Shown: positions 1 through 13,216 of the stretch, one piece after another | Layout of the letters: every line of letters begins with the position of its first letter | Position numbering within the stretch: the stretch's first letter is position 1 | Source of the DNA: Ambrosia x helenae | Taxonomy: Eukaryota > Streptophyta > Magnoliopsida > Asterales > Asteraceae | Length of the DNA stretch: 64,000 nt | NCBI GenBank assembly: GCA_030844895.1 | Contig: CM061231.1 | Location: forward strand, 6,595,618-6,659,617 | Reading direction: 5' to 3' | Position numbers and translations under genes: made by a program | Notes under the pieces: generated by a model | Seen by the model: only the letters and a program-made list of their open reading frames with translations | What the model was told of the DNA's origin: nothing | The model's database searches: none

Positions 1-110
1 ATAACTCGGCCTGTCTGATTTTAAGAACATAATCCAAATCATCCCATTTTCAAGTAAATAAATTGAAATTGCCACCATTATAAAACTAATTATAGTAAGG
101 AAAGCCTTGC

Positions 111-3100
111 CGTTTTCTAAACTCTTGACTGCTGCCGAGAAATCCTTCCCTCACAAAATCAACCATCTGCAATAGAATCAAATCGCAATGACAAGACATT
201 TAATGCGCTTTGTACTTGCACCTTTTTTGTAATATTAAGTAAACAAGAAAACTGTGGCAATCACTTACACAATAATATTCCATGAGATTATTCTGAAGAG
301 GTGAGCCTGTTAATGCAATCCGTCTTTGGCATTTGACTAGCTTTAGAGCCTGGGTTGTATCAGCCCTTGTGTTCTTAATCATGTGGGCCTCATCACAAAC
401 AAGTATGTCAGGCCCATCCTGTGATATTTTATGTAATATTTGTCAGAACTCAGAATACAAGCTGAACTAGCATAAGGAAACAATGATGCTCTTTAGTAGA
501 GCTTAACATTTTACTATTGTATATTTTAAACTTTAATATAAGTTTTGGTCCAATGTAGCACATACTTCTCAGAACGGTGTTTTATCTTGATTTGCATTTT
601 GAAAGAAGTTTTCTGGATATAGAAGGTGAGTTGCATTTGTTAACAAAGCTCGACTTGACCAGGATAACAATCCCAGTTCAGGAAAAAGATGATGTGTGTT
701 ACTTGTTCAAGCACAATTATAGTTTTGAAATGAAGTGAGAAGTGGAATAGTTGAAAATCTAATGCATGCTCCCTTTGGGTCTTTTATATTAAACAAAATG
801 ACATTTTTAACCTATCCAAGGGCCAAAGGCTTTAATTAACAAAAAGGCAAACAATTGGCCTAGCAATGTGAACATTGCTAGTCACCAAGTTATTATAGCA
901 ATGGTGCCTGGTCCAATATTAAGTGGCATGCCCACAACTTCTAGTAATTTACTTATGTGGTGCTGTTTATACTGAATAATCGGCTGTAATAGAACAGGTG
1001 GCAGATAATAGTGCTTAGATGTGCTTATGTTTGAACTTGTCATGATCAGAGATGATTTTAAGAAAATGATATATATAACGATCAAAAGTGATACTTAGAT
1101 AAAAGAGGTATACAGGGCTTGTGAAATGAAAATAGAAGCCTTCAAAACTAGAAATAATTGAATTTGTTTGATCCTTCAACAGTAAGTTTTGCAGCATCAG
1201 ATATGAAACTGATAACTTGTTAGAAAATCAGAAGCAAAATATGTTTATTCAAACATTAAACAAATGAAGGCAGTATAATCAGATAATTAGTTCCAAAACT
1301 CAAATTAAAACACCCAAATAATAGTAAAAAGTGATGTATCTGATGGGATTACCTGAAGAACCCTGCAAAATTCCTTAGCCATTTGCCGATCCTTAACATG
1401 TTTGCCAAGAGACAGATTACGAAAATTAGTATAACCAATCAAGAAAACACCCCCCTTTGCTCTCCACTTCATTAGCAACTCAAGCCTTCTATCCCTACAA
1501 ATGTCGGTTATAAAAAAAGTCATGAACATGACTCATAAGCAACTAAAATGGTTACAAATTTCAGTGTTTCATAAAATTTGCCTGCTATGAGTTGAATTTG
1601 TAACCATTTTAATCCCTTAATTCATCTAATTTGTAACCATTTTAATCCCTTCAAAACTAGAATAAATGCATCTGTTTGATCCTTCAACAGTAAGTTTTGC
1701 AGCATCAGATATTATACTGCCTTCATTAGTTAGCTTTGTAACCATTTTCAGTGATATTTTGGAAAACGCTACCCCTCCCCACCAAAGAGGTGTCAAGCTG
1801 CCAATGAGGCACAATTTGCATCTAGGCATAACTCTATATTAGGTGCAATTTGCGCCTCGTTGTTAGCTTCACAACTCTTTGGGGTAACATCTTCCAAAAT
1901 ATCACTTGAGTTTTACAAAAACACTTTATAATAATGCTTAGAGGATTAAAATGGCATTTTTTTTTACATTTCGATGTTTCATAGAAAGCATTCATTGACC
2001 AATACTATAGATAATACAACATATATTAACACTATGATATAATCAAAAACAAAAGATGACTAAAGAAACAACCAACAAAAAACAAATAGCAATATTAATA
2101 GAATGCATAAACAAAAAAGTAAAAGATATCAATATTAAAAACCTAGGGACATCTTCAAGCATGTAGACACGAAGAGGCTTAAATTCTGTAGGTCTCCATT
2201 TTGTAAACTCATGCCGCCAGTTGTGCAAAACATTTACGGGTGTCACAATCATGACAGCTCTCAATCCTATGTCCACGCTTCTCATAGCAGCATATAGAAA
2301 AGCTATAACCTGGAAAAACAACTAATTAGTTACTTCAAAAAAACTACCAAATTCACCCCACTTTTCTTCATGTTTATCAGAAATATTTTAGGAATTCAAA
2401 GATATAGAGGCTAATTATCATGATACCTGCAATGTTTTACCTAAACCCATGGTATGTGCAAGAATGCAACCGAGTCCCTTGTCTCCTGACCTGACTTTGG
2501 TGATTGACTGTATGATATTTTCCCACATAAATCTTATACCTGCAACCTACAGTCAAAAATAATAAAAATAAAATAATCATCAGAAAGCTATAGACCATCT
2601 ATAAACAGCCATACAGAATGAACAAATTAGAACAGCATCTATGAATCAAACCAACTCAGATGAATTTGCAGAACCCTAAAAACTAATTTCCATACAAAAA
2701 AAGGACACTTGGAGAATCTGAAAGTGAGTGTTGAAAGTGACTGTATGATATTGAATAATCACCCGTGATAAAATGACTGTAGAAGATATTGTTTGGATGT
2801 GCTTCTGTTTTTTTAAGTTGTATTTATCAGATACCAAGCTTTGGAGTGCAGAAAATTTTATATTTTTTTGGAATTAGTGGACAGAAAAACCAAAAAGAAC
2901 ATTTTTGCTGGGGTTACACTTTCTTAGAAGGAAGTACAAATCCATCGAACTAGGTTAAAAGAAGGGATAAACCGTAAACAGGTGATTGATTTTACCCTTG
3001 AAAATCAGTTTTAATGCAGTTGATATGCAACTAATTAGTTGACTTTTAGATAATCTGATAACTAGAAGCAGAATTATTAAAACGTTAAAAAGAAAGATTA

Positions 3101-6100
3101 ATTACAGCTTCAATTAGCTAAAATCAGTTCAAAAATGAAAATCCAAACATCTCTTGATATTAAACAAAAGACGAAAAAAAAAAAAAAAAGAAAGGAGCCA
3201 GACCTGATGAGATTTCAATTTCGATGAAATACTTTGTGGAAGCCTCACAGCCTCCTCTTTTTCCTCCCTCACGACATTTACAATATAACCAGTTTGTGCA
3301 TCACCTAACATATCAAGGGTAGCACCCTCAGATACATTTGCTCTAAAATTTGCATAATTTGTCTTCATTGAATTTAGTGACTTCAGGCGCTCAGCTTCTA
3401 GTGACTTAAGACGCTCTTGGCGTTCCTACAATTCGAACAATTAAGGGGTTAATTGAAAGAAAATCAATCAGAAATAAAATTACTTCACATTCCTACATGA
3501 AAGGTCAACAGAATAAATAAAAATAACCTTTTCAATAGCAATTTTTCTTTTAGTATCTTCTCCTAATTCAGCATCATCAAGAATTCTGCGAATTTTCTTC
3601 TTTCTTCTCTTTTTGCTGATGTAGGACAAGATGGAAGTTAGAAAATCAACCCAGCAAAATTTACATGGCAACACGGTCTGTGTGTAGATAACACACTAAT
3701 ATGCCATTCAACTGAAAATATGTACCTGGTACTTTAAAAGTGGATAGAGAATATCAATGTTTATTAGATGTTACAAGTTCAACTCACTTAAGACCAATTG
3801 ATTCGGGTCATGCTTTATCTTACATGTCATATATGCAAAAAAAATATGGCAATGGCAATGACTTGTAAGAAAAAAGCGTAAAAAAGGTTGAATGTGTCAA
3901 AAGTAATCCAAAGAGTATTAAATGCATCAAACCTCCTAAATCATTTCATTCAAAAAGAACTAGATTACCACAGAAATAATGTATTTATGAAAAAAAAAAA
4001 AAAAAATTTGAACAAAAACAATTTCAAGTCAACCCAAACCATTTTGGTCCACGCGAAATATCACCCATTTTGACTCGAACAAATCTCGACATGTTACCCA
4101 ACCAGCCCGATCTGACCATTTTGCCACCTCTTGTATATAAGGAATAATCTAAAACATGAACAAAAATTCAAATACCTTATCGGAACCTTAAAACCATCAT
4201 GTGGGTCATCAGAGTCATCTGAATCACTATCTGAACTTGAAGATGATTCACTTCTGGATGTAAAAGCTTTTTCTAACTCTAAAGTCAATGGTTGCAGGAT
4301 ACTTGGGGAGCAACAACAGCATTGCCATCCCGGATCCCGTGCTTTCGACAGACATTCTTCCCCAAGATTCTTCTTTATACACAAAGTACAAAACAAGTTT
4401 TTACATGACCTACAACTTAACAAGTCCCCGCTTCTACCACACCATCCACAGAAACACTCAGCACAATCCACATCCTGCCATAATTATGAATGCATAAGAA
4501 ACAGTACACCATACATTCATAATTCCTAAAAACAATGTGTATTAATATGAAACATCATAACTACAAATGAATACCACTTCTTTCAGTTTGACTTGTAAAC
4601 GGTACTTGCAGTTTCTGCAAACTATCACTTTCAACAGTGGATGTGTATACACATCATCAGCAACTTTATCACAAACAGTGCACTGGAATTCATCAGTGGT
4701 GGCATCCCCATTTCCTTGTTGATCAGATTGATCAAGGTCTTCACTATCGCTGGATGAAGAAGCAGATCCATGCACCGCAACAGGTTTGACATCAGAATTG
4801 TCAGCATGTACATTCCTACACTTCTTACTATCAGATAGTTCCACACCGTCAAATGGTCGTTTAGACCCGGAAAGACCATTACCCTTTTTATTTTGTGTTT
4901 CAATATCACTTGATGTCTTATCGTTTGTATCCGATGTTTCACATGCAATATCATTACTCACATCATATTCCGCAACGTCCCTTGCACTCTCCTGATCATA
5001 TTTCGGAAAAAAAATATATGAACTTATATTCAACCATCTATGAAAGCAAAATAAGCATAGAAGATGTGAGAAGAAGCGCACCTGCTTTAACTTTCTTCTC
5101 CGTCTCTTTTGGTTCAAACGAAATAGAAGCTTACGGTCATGATTCACATCATCTTCTTCTTTAACCTGTCAATGGAAAATGATTTAATTCTTGTTATATA
5201 AAATGATATGACGATGGGACTAAACTATGAAAACTATTCTTCATAGATAAAGTATAGAAACTGAATTTGGTTGTATTTCCCTCAATAAGAATCATTACAT
5301 ATAGTTTCTATAAGGAATTTAATAAAAAGCCATATGTCATTGATATGTGTAAGGAAAAAAACGACAGTAGATTATCTTTACTCCGACATAAAAGAAAATA
5401 AATATATTGCCAAATTATTAATAAAAAACAAACAAACAAATTTTGTGGTAACCTTACCTTGTTTACGTTTAAACAGTGAAGTGGAAACCAAAGGAAATGA
5501 TATTAAATATCAATAATTAAACCACTTCTTTTTGTTATGTCTATATGTTCAAGCCCATGTACTTAGTTTACAGTAGCATGGCTTTCGCTTTAAAGATCTT
5601 AGTATTTTAGTTTTTTTGCTAGCCAGTCCAGTCGTTTTAGTAACTCTAAAACTTTATGAAATCAGTTTTTGCATAAAATTTAGGTCTGGCCACCTCCTGC
5701 TTATCTGAACCTCAATTCCATGGACAGTTCGGAGTTCTCCCAACAGGACAAAAAGGAAAATTCAACGATCCTGTTGTCCCTAGCATACAAAATTATTTAC
5801 AAAGTTCCTAATGAAGAATATGTAGCATGTCTGTGGCTGATACTAGAAAGTCTACAATTCTACATGAAGCATTCCCTCACAATCAGTCAATCACAAATCA
5901 CTTGCTATAAAGCAATTGACATTGTCAAATTGCATGAAGGTTGGTATGTAACTGAAAAAAAAAACATTCTTAATTGATCGTACTTTATTTTGATAGATTC
6001 GAAGAATTTCAACGCCAGAATCAAAGATGAAGATGTGGCCCTTCAGCCAGCTTTGTCTTGTCTACTATCAAACAAATTACTCAGGCATTAACATTGACAG

Positions 6101-9100
6101 AGCCGGCTAAAGAAGGGGGATTCAGTTGTGATTAATCGTGATAACATGATTGCAATATGCTTGGATAAAGTCGCAGTATATCATGATTGTACACACACAC
6201 ACAACAACAACCTTACCCAGTAAATCCCACAATTAGCATAGCAAAGAGTAGGGTCTGAGGAGGGTGAGATGCAGGCAAACCTTACCCCTATCCTTGCGGA
6301 TAGAGAGACTGCTTCCAGAGAGACTCCCAGCTTCATAACACACATATATATATATATACTGGCACTTATACATAATGAAAATTGGAACTAAAGACAATAC
6401 AGCTTAACTGCTAAAGTGCTTAGTAGACTGATACTTGGAGAAAAAGCTGGGACATTGTTTAACGTAGCTCAACATTGATAACTGCAACTATCATCGGAAA
6501 TAGGATTGCAAGTCAAGGTGGAGGTTGTTAATAGTGTGACCTGAATCCTAGTTTATAGCAACAACGCAACATAGTTCAGAAGGACAAACTAGTAACTTCC
6601 TAGTTTGCTTATTTTTTAGAAGCAGCTAATTAGGGTGAGTGTTTTATGTAATCACCTTTAAACTCTTTGCAAGTTGCCAGTGAAATTCCTAACCACCATG
6701 GCGATAATGCCATATCAATTGTACCAAGCATGCATGGTATCAGCATCTTGGGGTCAGAACACTATTTATCTTATGGAATATTATAGATTTGTGGTATCGG
6801 AGCCTTAGGTTAGAGCATGAGACAACTATGTGAGAATTACGCTTCCATGGCATAAACACCTAGCCGTCAGATTTAGTGCTCCCTTTGTTGTTTAGTTTGG
6901 TTCCTTTTATCTATTTTGTCTTTCAGTTTGCTATTATTTTTTATCAAGTGATTTGTGTATTTAATAGGATTACATAGGGCTCTGTATATAGAGAACAATA
7001 TCACACTTGAATACATTCTAGACTATGACAACTAAATAACCAATCTAACATTCTTTTTTCTAAAATATATAATTTAGGTGTGCCTTCAGATTAACATACC
7101 CCACAAGACGCATGAAATGATTTCTTTGAAATAAGCACAATAATTAAAGAGAGCATCTAGTGCATATAAAGACTGCAATCTAACACATGTATTGATCTTC
7201 GGAGGTATTCATGGCTCTTAGCATACTAAACTAAATCGATGAATAGCAAAACTTTAAGCTAATATCCCCATTAATCCATTAATGATAATGTCTACAAATG
7301 TGATATATTAAAGAGCTGCATATAACATTATAACTAATAGAGACAACATTATCTTACAGTCCTTATCTACCTTTTTTAACTTCTTATGATCTTCGCCCTG
7401 ATATAGTTCTCTCTCTGTCACAATAGCAGCAGCAACAAATGGGTCATCCAAGTTGCCTTCAACGTCATCAATCTCCTCAACCTATTCACAATATTAAGAG
7501 AGAGAGAGAGAGACGAGTGATCAAATCAAATGCATAAATGATAACCATTGTACCTCAAACAAACAGCTTCAAATGGGTCAAACAGGTCAAAAGTGGCACA
7601 AAGTGTAGTATACAGTACAGCATAAAACCCCTATAGCACTTTGTTCAAAAAGTAGATTAATATCAATTAATTTCTACAATCATATTCGACATTAAGAACC
7701 GATAAATACAAACTTCTGGACAAAAGGTTTTTCAGGTTATCCCGACCGTACATAAAAAGTTACCAGTTTTGACCCACTGCCGCCTAGCCACCCATCTTGC
7801 CACCTCCTTTGAGGGAAAAGGAATATTGAACTTCCAATAGAAAGCCAAATCGTAAAACTGAAAGTACTTTACCTCATCTGCACCAGGAAAGTTGAGTCCC
7901 AGCTGTTCGGCTTGTTGAGGCGTACTGGCCAAGTATACAGAAGCCCAGTTTTTGCTTCCAAATGAAGTCTTATTGGTTGATGAAGAGCACAATTCGTTGA
8001 AAGAGGACCAATCCACCTCACGATTGGTTTCTTTATCTTCATCAGGAGCAAGACGTTTCCCAAGAAACCCACTCGCACCTTCCTCCAAAAGTTTACCACG
8101 ATGTCTGTCAAGAAAAGTATGCATAAAATTCTATCTTCAGAACTACTATGAATATATATTAGAGGTGATAACTTTAATTTGTTTACTTAAATAATCCAGT
8201 TTATGTTTTAACCACTAACAGGTCAAAGGCATAAAATCAAAAAGAAAAAAGAAAAAAGAAAGAAAGAAACTTGGAAGAAAATGGTCAAAAGTCACCCAAA
8301 GTGAACTTTTAATGCATAAGCCTCCAATATCGTGTTATTCACAAAATTTTAAATATTATGTAAATAAATATAAAAAATGGTGACATTTCGCAAAGTGTCT
8401 TCAGTCAACAGTTTGCATACCAAAAAATTACCCATTTGACCCAGAACCCAATATGCCACCTCTAATTAGTAGTGAGATAAGCTACCTTCTGACAGGCCTG
8501 TGAGTTTGCAAATACTTCTCAGCGTCTGCAATTGATTCAGTAGCATCACCAGTGGCCTGAGATCCAACCCAGTGAGTCCTATTTTTCCATGCCTCGGTAC
8601 AGCATCCATTTGGAGCCTGACTTTCTATCCACTTATAAAGACTTGGGAGTTCTATTCCTGCACCATCAAGTTGCTCCTGCATAAAAAAACAGACAGTAAG
8701 AACCAATATATATAATAAAACCGCAACTTCTAATCTTCATATCCATCAAAACTGAAAATATAATAAAAACCCAAGAGGTTGACATAAGATTAAGGGAGCA
8801 GACCAACAAGTGAGAACTCTCTGTTTCAAGGTCGTCAAGCTCGTCTTCCCATTTATCTCTGAGCGCTAACATCTCATCAGCAACGGCATTCTCAAGCTAC
8901 CCAAGAGAGGAAAGATGGTTAGTCATATGCAAACATACAACTAATGAAAAATAACAAAAACGGTGATTGAATTTGTCTTTTAGTTATAATTAGACTAGTA
9001 TGAAAGTTCAAATTTGATTTGTTCCAAGAGCATATAACTAACAGCTTCCCCCTCAAGAGTCTGTGCTAACTCTTCTCGCACTTCAACTTCGACTTTCGCC

Positions 9101-9851
9101 AGTGACTCATCTTCAAGTGCTTCTTGGGCCTCCGCAGCCTAGATTGCAACATCAAAATGTAACACCAATCAGAGTTTAAAAAAAAAAAAAAAGCAATTTC
9201 AAACAACAACACATGTAGAGATGGCAATATGAGGGATTTGGGTAACATGTCAAATGGATCATTTTCCTATGAGGATTAGGTTGGGTTGACCTGAACATAT
9301 TGGTCCATATGATCACAAAAATAACATTGTCACAGCAACCATATTAATAATTAATCTTGAAATAAAATGATTGAAGATGTATGCATTAAGAAAATACTTG
9401 CGATATTCAAATTTGAGATCTATAATAACCTAAATTGACACGATTGAGATCTATAATAACCTAGATTGACCCATCCATACGTATATAGAACGAAATTTAC
9501 AAATCCAAAAACATTGAAAGATATATACCTTGCTCTCAACTGTCAAGAGGTCAGCAATTAGACCTTCGATGTCTTCATCGGTGAGAGGTAGCTGCAAAAG
9601 AATGAAACCATACCAGCTCAAATTTGACAATCACAACACACGCAATTGATGATGTGAACATGTGGTGTATCTTTGTGTAATCGAAGTATGTTTAGTCGTG
9701 GACAAATGAAAAGTTAGCATCAACTTGCCTCGTGATGTATCTCCTCATCCTGACCAGATATTGAGGGTTCGTCGTTGTCACTATCATTGATAAAAGAATC
9801 ACCTGACGTACTGCCAATATCTTCTTCCTCTTCACACTTATCCACCGCCAT
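111..9851 (-). CDS. CHR20 (ATRX): ATRX-like SNF2 chromatin remodeller (CHR20), 5' two thirds; runs off left edge
   Basis: Nuclear ATP-dependent remodeller; ATRX family members deposit histone H3.3 and act on heterochromatin (family knowledge). Exons read from splice sites and frame: 9851-9729, 9591-9529, 9138-9043, 8896-8804, 8676-8486, 8104-7873, 7481-7371, 5165-5082, 4991-4575, 4474-4176, 3615-3528, 3425-3204, 2546-2427, 2309-2143, 1494-1353, 418-269, 166-111; about 884 residues, frame kept at every junction. An acidic N terminus is followed by a coiled-coil-like stretch, then a Cys-rich ADD-type domain (about residues 439-525, many CxxC pairs), a Ser/Asp run, and the SNF2 ATPase: HTMGLGKT (704-711), DEAH (825-828), TGSP (853-856). 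The C-terminal helicase lobe lies outside the window. The introns after 9729 and 111 begin with GC, not GT. Start codon is the first ATG of exon 2. Confidence 0.93.
1141..1712. repeat. Intronic direct repeat flanking one ATRX exon
   Basis: GATCCTTCAACAGTAAGTTT and the following 15 bases occur identically at 1169-1203 and 1678-1712. Looser similarity extends upstream to TTCAAAACTAGAA (about 1141 and 1650). The two copies lie in the introns on either side of the exon 1353-1494. I cannot assign them to a known family. Confidence 0.75.
5166..7370 (-). other. Long intron of the ATRX-like gene (2.2 kb)
   Basis: No conserved exon is visible between the exons at 7481-7371 and 5165-5082, and joining these two keeps the frame. 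The intron holds a SINE-like copy (6202-6333), short CA and TA microsatellites (6188-6202 and 6342-6358) and otherwise unrecognised A+T-rich DNA. Short reading frames here match nothing I know. Confidence 0.7.
6202..6333 (-). mobile_element. SINE-like copy (Au-type 3' part)
   Basis: ACAACAACAACCTTACCCAG, then AGAGTAGGGTCTG, CCTTACCCCTATCCTTGCGG and CTGCTTCCAGAGAGAC. The same order recurs at 33117-33262 with about one mismatch in ten. I recognise this as the widespread plant Au-type SINE tail, which ends in TTG repeats (here reversed). The name is from memory. Confidence 0.6.
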
Positions 9852-10422
9852 CACCGATGTAAATTAAATAAATACTTTTTTAACCTGCAAGTTTACCAAA
9901 AGCCATCAGAGAGCATATACGAGATACGATACATCATATCCAGTGATCCACATCACATGCAACAGGATTCAAGCATATAGCTAAACCAGGAAAATCATGA
10001 TGTCAATGTGGCATGTACAGGCTGATATCAAAAGCAAAGTGTTTGTGCAATCATAAAAAAAAAAACTAAACAGAAGAGTATGCAAACCCACCCATAGACA
10101 CATAATTATCAATTCAATGTACTGTATATAGAACTGATGTCATTCAGTGTTTAAGTAAAGTACAAAGTACAAACATTGACCATTAAAAAACACAACCTAA
10201 GTAAGCTTTTGAAGATATAACAATCACATAACAGGGATGTAAATGATATTAACCTCCAAGGATACATATCATACATACTAAAATCCATCAAAATTTAAAA
10301 CAGCATTATCCACTATTATTCCTATCAAGTCATTATACACAAATATATATCTTAATAGCAAAATATTAACTAATCCCGTAATGCATTGCTCCAAATACCG
10401 GTTGCTTGGAATAGAAATCTCT

Positions 10423-10447
10423 GGGGGAGGGGGGGGGGGGGGGGGGG
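10423..10447 (+). repeat. G-homopolymer
   Basis: G5-A-G19 tract inside the first intron of the ATRX-like gene. Such a run can form a quadruplex and is prone to assembly error. Confidence 0.9.
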
Positions 10448-10829
10448 CTTAATGGGTACCAGACTTCATATAACACAAAAGGTCCTAAAAAAGATAATTG
10501 TCTGTTCAATAAAACAGCAGAAATTTAACATGTTCAGACTCGTGCGCTATCAAAGTGGTTTGATGTGCTCTGGCCTCTGAGCCAACAAATGCCATTCACG
10601 GCAACATATCAGAATGGCAAGCATAACGGACTTCCTTACTGTCATGTAGTTCAGGTAACTTATCTCCATAGGTGCAGCACAGGTTACAACAAGACTTGCT
10701 GATTGTTGCACTGGTAAACTTGACTACATTATTAAACCGTGCTTCATTTGTGGCACAAACTATTCTAAATAACCAGGACTGATTGTGCAAAGCAAGTAGT
10801 AATAACAGACGATTAAACACTTGGATACT

Positions 10830-12540
10830 CGTAAAAAAAATGTCAACGTATCTCGTTACCAACATCAACAATCTTCCACATTAAAACCTAATTTATACCA
10901 CAAAACCACGCCATTTAAACAACAATCCACCTTCAATGCAATGTACTCAATCAATCACAAACAAATCAAGAAACAAAATCTAATGAACAACATACAGATA
11001 TCACTCAACACAACAGTTACAAAAAAAAAAAAAAAAAAAAACTAACGAGAAATCGAGAATCCACCATTCCTTTTAAGCTCCTTCAACTATCAATATTCAA
11101 GTAGTAGTAACAGATGGTTAAACAGTTAACCTCTCATAAAATCACCAAAACCTCAACATATCTTGTTAGCAACACTAACAATCTCCCCATTAAAACCAAA
11201 TCTAAACCTCAAAACCACCGCCATTTATGCAATGTACTCAATCAATCACAACATGGATCAAACGAGCACACACAGACAACAAAACAGAAAGCAGTAAAGA
11301 ACACGAGAGATTTTGACGTGGTTTGGTCACAGTGTGCAACCCATGTCCACAGGGGGCAACTAAGGTTTTCTTCTTATTATTATTAAGTGATACAAATTGA
11401 CAAGTACAAAAGATGTATTTATAGGCTAATTAATTAGGGTTTAACCCTTGTCTAAACTAAATACAACTGGGCTTGGGCCATTAGGACCTACCGGTCCCAT
11501 TACTGCTCTCCTAATTTATACGAAGCCTACATACCAACAGCATACCTATATCACTCAACACAACAGCCACAAAATCAAAAATACCTAACGAGACTCCGCC
11601 ATTCATTTTAAGAAACCTTCAACCATCAATGTTCACGTACTAATAACAGATAACTGTTACACATTTAGATACTCATAAAAACACCAAAATCTCAACATAT
11701 CTCGCTAAAAACACCAAAAATCTCCCCCATTAAAGCCTAATTTAAACCTCAAACCACCACCTTCAATGCAATGTACTCAATCAAGCAAAAACACATCAAC
11801 AAGCAAAATCTAACCAACAGCATACATACAGATACCACTCAACACAACAGTTACAAAAAAAATACCTAACGTGACTCCACCATTCCTTTGTAAGCTCCTT
11901 CAGCCGTCAATGTTCAGTAGTAACAACAGATAATTAAACAACTGAATACTCGCAAAATACAAAAATCTCAACGATCTTCCCTCGTTAAAATTTAAAACCA
12001 TATTTAAACCTCAAAACCACCACCTTCAACACAACATACTCAATCAATCACAAATATAATCTAACACAACTTACAAAATCAAAAAAAAAGTACCTAACGA
12101 GACGTCACCATTCCTTTTAAGCTTAATCTTCAATTAGTAGTAATAACATATGGTTAAACTATTAAACTCTCATAAGTCATAAAAACACCAACATCAACAA
12201 TCTTCTTTCATTCTTCAATGCAATGTACTCAACCAATCACAACCACATCAACAACAAAATCTATCACTTAACACAGAAATCACAATATCAAACAATACCT
12301 TTAAACATATGGTTAAAACTAGTAAACTCTCATAGAAAACAACAATCTTCACCATTAAAACCTAACTTAAACCAACAATCTACCTTCAATGCAATGTACT
12401 CAATCAATCACTAAATCTAATCAACAACATACAGATATCACTCAACAGTTAAAAAATCAATAATAATAATAATAATAATTACCTAACGAGAATTGACCAT
12501 TCCTTTTAACCACCTCCTCCAAGCGTGGATGTTTAAGTTA
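10830..12540 (-). repeat. Imperfect tandem array duplicating the leader-exon donor of the ATRX-like gene
   Basis: A phrase AATGCAATGTACTCAATCAA recurs, sometimes with changes, at about 10936, 11223, 11765, 12027, 12215 and 12388. A second phrase, ending TCGTTAG on the minus strand, recurs near 11042, 11584, 11870, 12093 and 12483. Units are about 290 bp, shrinking to about 175 bp toward the promoter. The third unit is lengthened by a roughly 250-bp insertion. Each unit carries the end of the leader exon and the start of the intron. Four of the five donor copies keep a GT after TTAG; the copy near 11042 does not. Confidence 0.7.
11237..11540 (-). mobile_element. Solo-LTR-like insertion in the tandem array
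   Basis: This stretch interrupts one repeat unit and has no counterpart in the others. Read on the minus strand it has a TGTTGG-type start near 11540, a TATA box (CCTATAAATACA, about 11424-11413) and a downstream segment with GACCAAACCACGTCAAAATCT, which I know from copia-type LTRs in dicots. No coding sequence is present. The borders are approximate; CAACA occurs on both sides and could be a 5-bp target duplication, but the neighbouring repeats make this ambiguous. Confidence 0.45.
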
Positions 12541-12700
12541 TGCAGCGGTGAGATAAGTAATCGCAGCCTCGATCTTAGAGAATGAAATGGAATTGCTAAT
12601 TGCTAATTTAAAGGTGTAATTATAATTCGATATTTTTTTTTTATTTGGAGGGTTTATGTTTTTGGTTATGGTTATGGTTTTGGTTTAACCCTATTTATAG
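12483..12700 (-). promoter_or_regulatory. Core promoter and non-coding first exon of the ATRX-like gene
   Basis: On the minus strand a TATA box (CTATAAATAG, 12700-12691) is followed by a leader that ends at 12483 in CTCGTTAG, directly before a GTAATT donor. The matching acceptor (TTGCAG) is at 9890-9885, so the leader joins exon 2 (from 9884), 33 bases before the start codon at 9851. The transcription start, about 12660, is inferred from TATA spacing. The leader-exon end is copied several times further into the intron (see the repeat at 10830-12540). Confidence 0.6.
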
Positions 12701-13216
12701 AATAGCACAAATTGGGAAGAAGGTGGTGTTTTCAGAGGTTTGAGGGAGATGAGTGAATCGTCCCTCGACTATTTTCCAATTTACTACTCGGGGGATTTTA
12801 TGTTTTTTTTTTTTTATACAGGGGTGAACGGGTACAGGTACGAGTACATGTACGGGTTTAGGTTTTGTCTAAACGGGTTCGGTTTGAAATTAGGGTTATC
12901 GAGGAAGTTGGCGGTGTTCAAATCAAAGTGAATCGGCCGGTTTGAAATATGTACGATTAGGTTATACTGGTTACTGGTTGAAACTTTAAATTTATCACTT
13001 GCCAGTAAATAATTAATTGTTTATTTTTCTTTTTTATTTAGGAATATGAAGTTATGTATTATTATTGTATTCTTGAGTGAATGTTGTAATTTTAAAAAAC
13101 TGATAAAATAATGTTTTAGAAAAAGAAAATATCTAAAACTGTTAATCGTAAAAATTGATTGACTGAACCAATTTGGTATGATTGGTTTGACTTTTTCCGA
13201 AACCTTAGTTAGCAAT
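12701..13216. other. Intergenic DNA upstream of the ATRX-like gene
   Basis: Upstream of the TATA box, toward the LINE. It contains GGTTATG/GGTTTTGG-like short repeats (12655-12685), a T-run at 12802-12815 and the phrase ACGGGTACAGGTACGAGTAC (about 12828-12847). No conserved coding sequence is seen. Confidence 0.5.

Noticed and set aside
4131..4529. 132-codon plus-strand frame
   Set aside because: Antisense of the ADD-domain exon of the ATRX-like gene.
10596..10871. 91-codon minus-strand frame
   Set aside because: Lies in the first intron of the ATRX-like gene, with low complexity and no recognisable motif.
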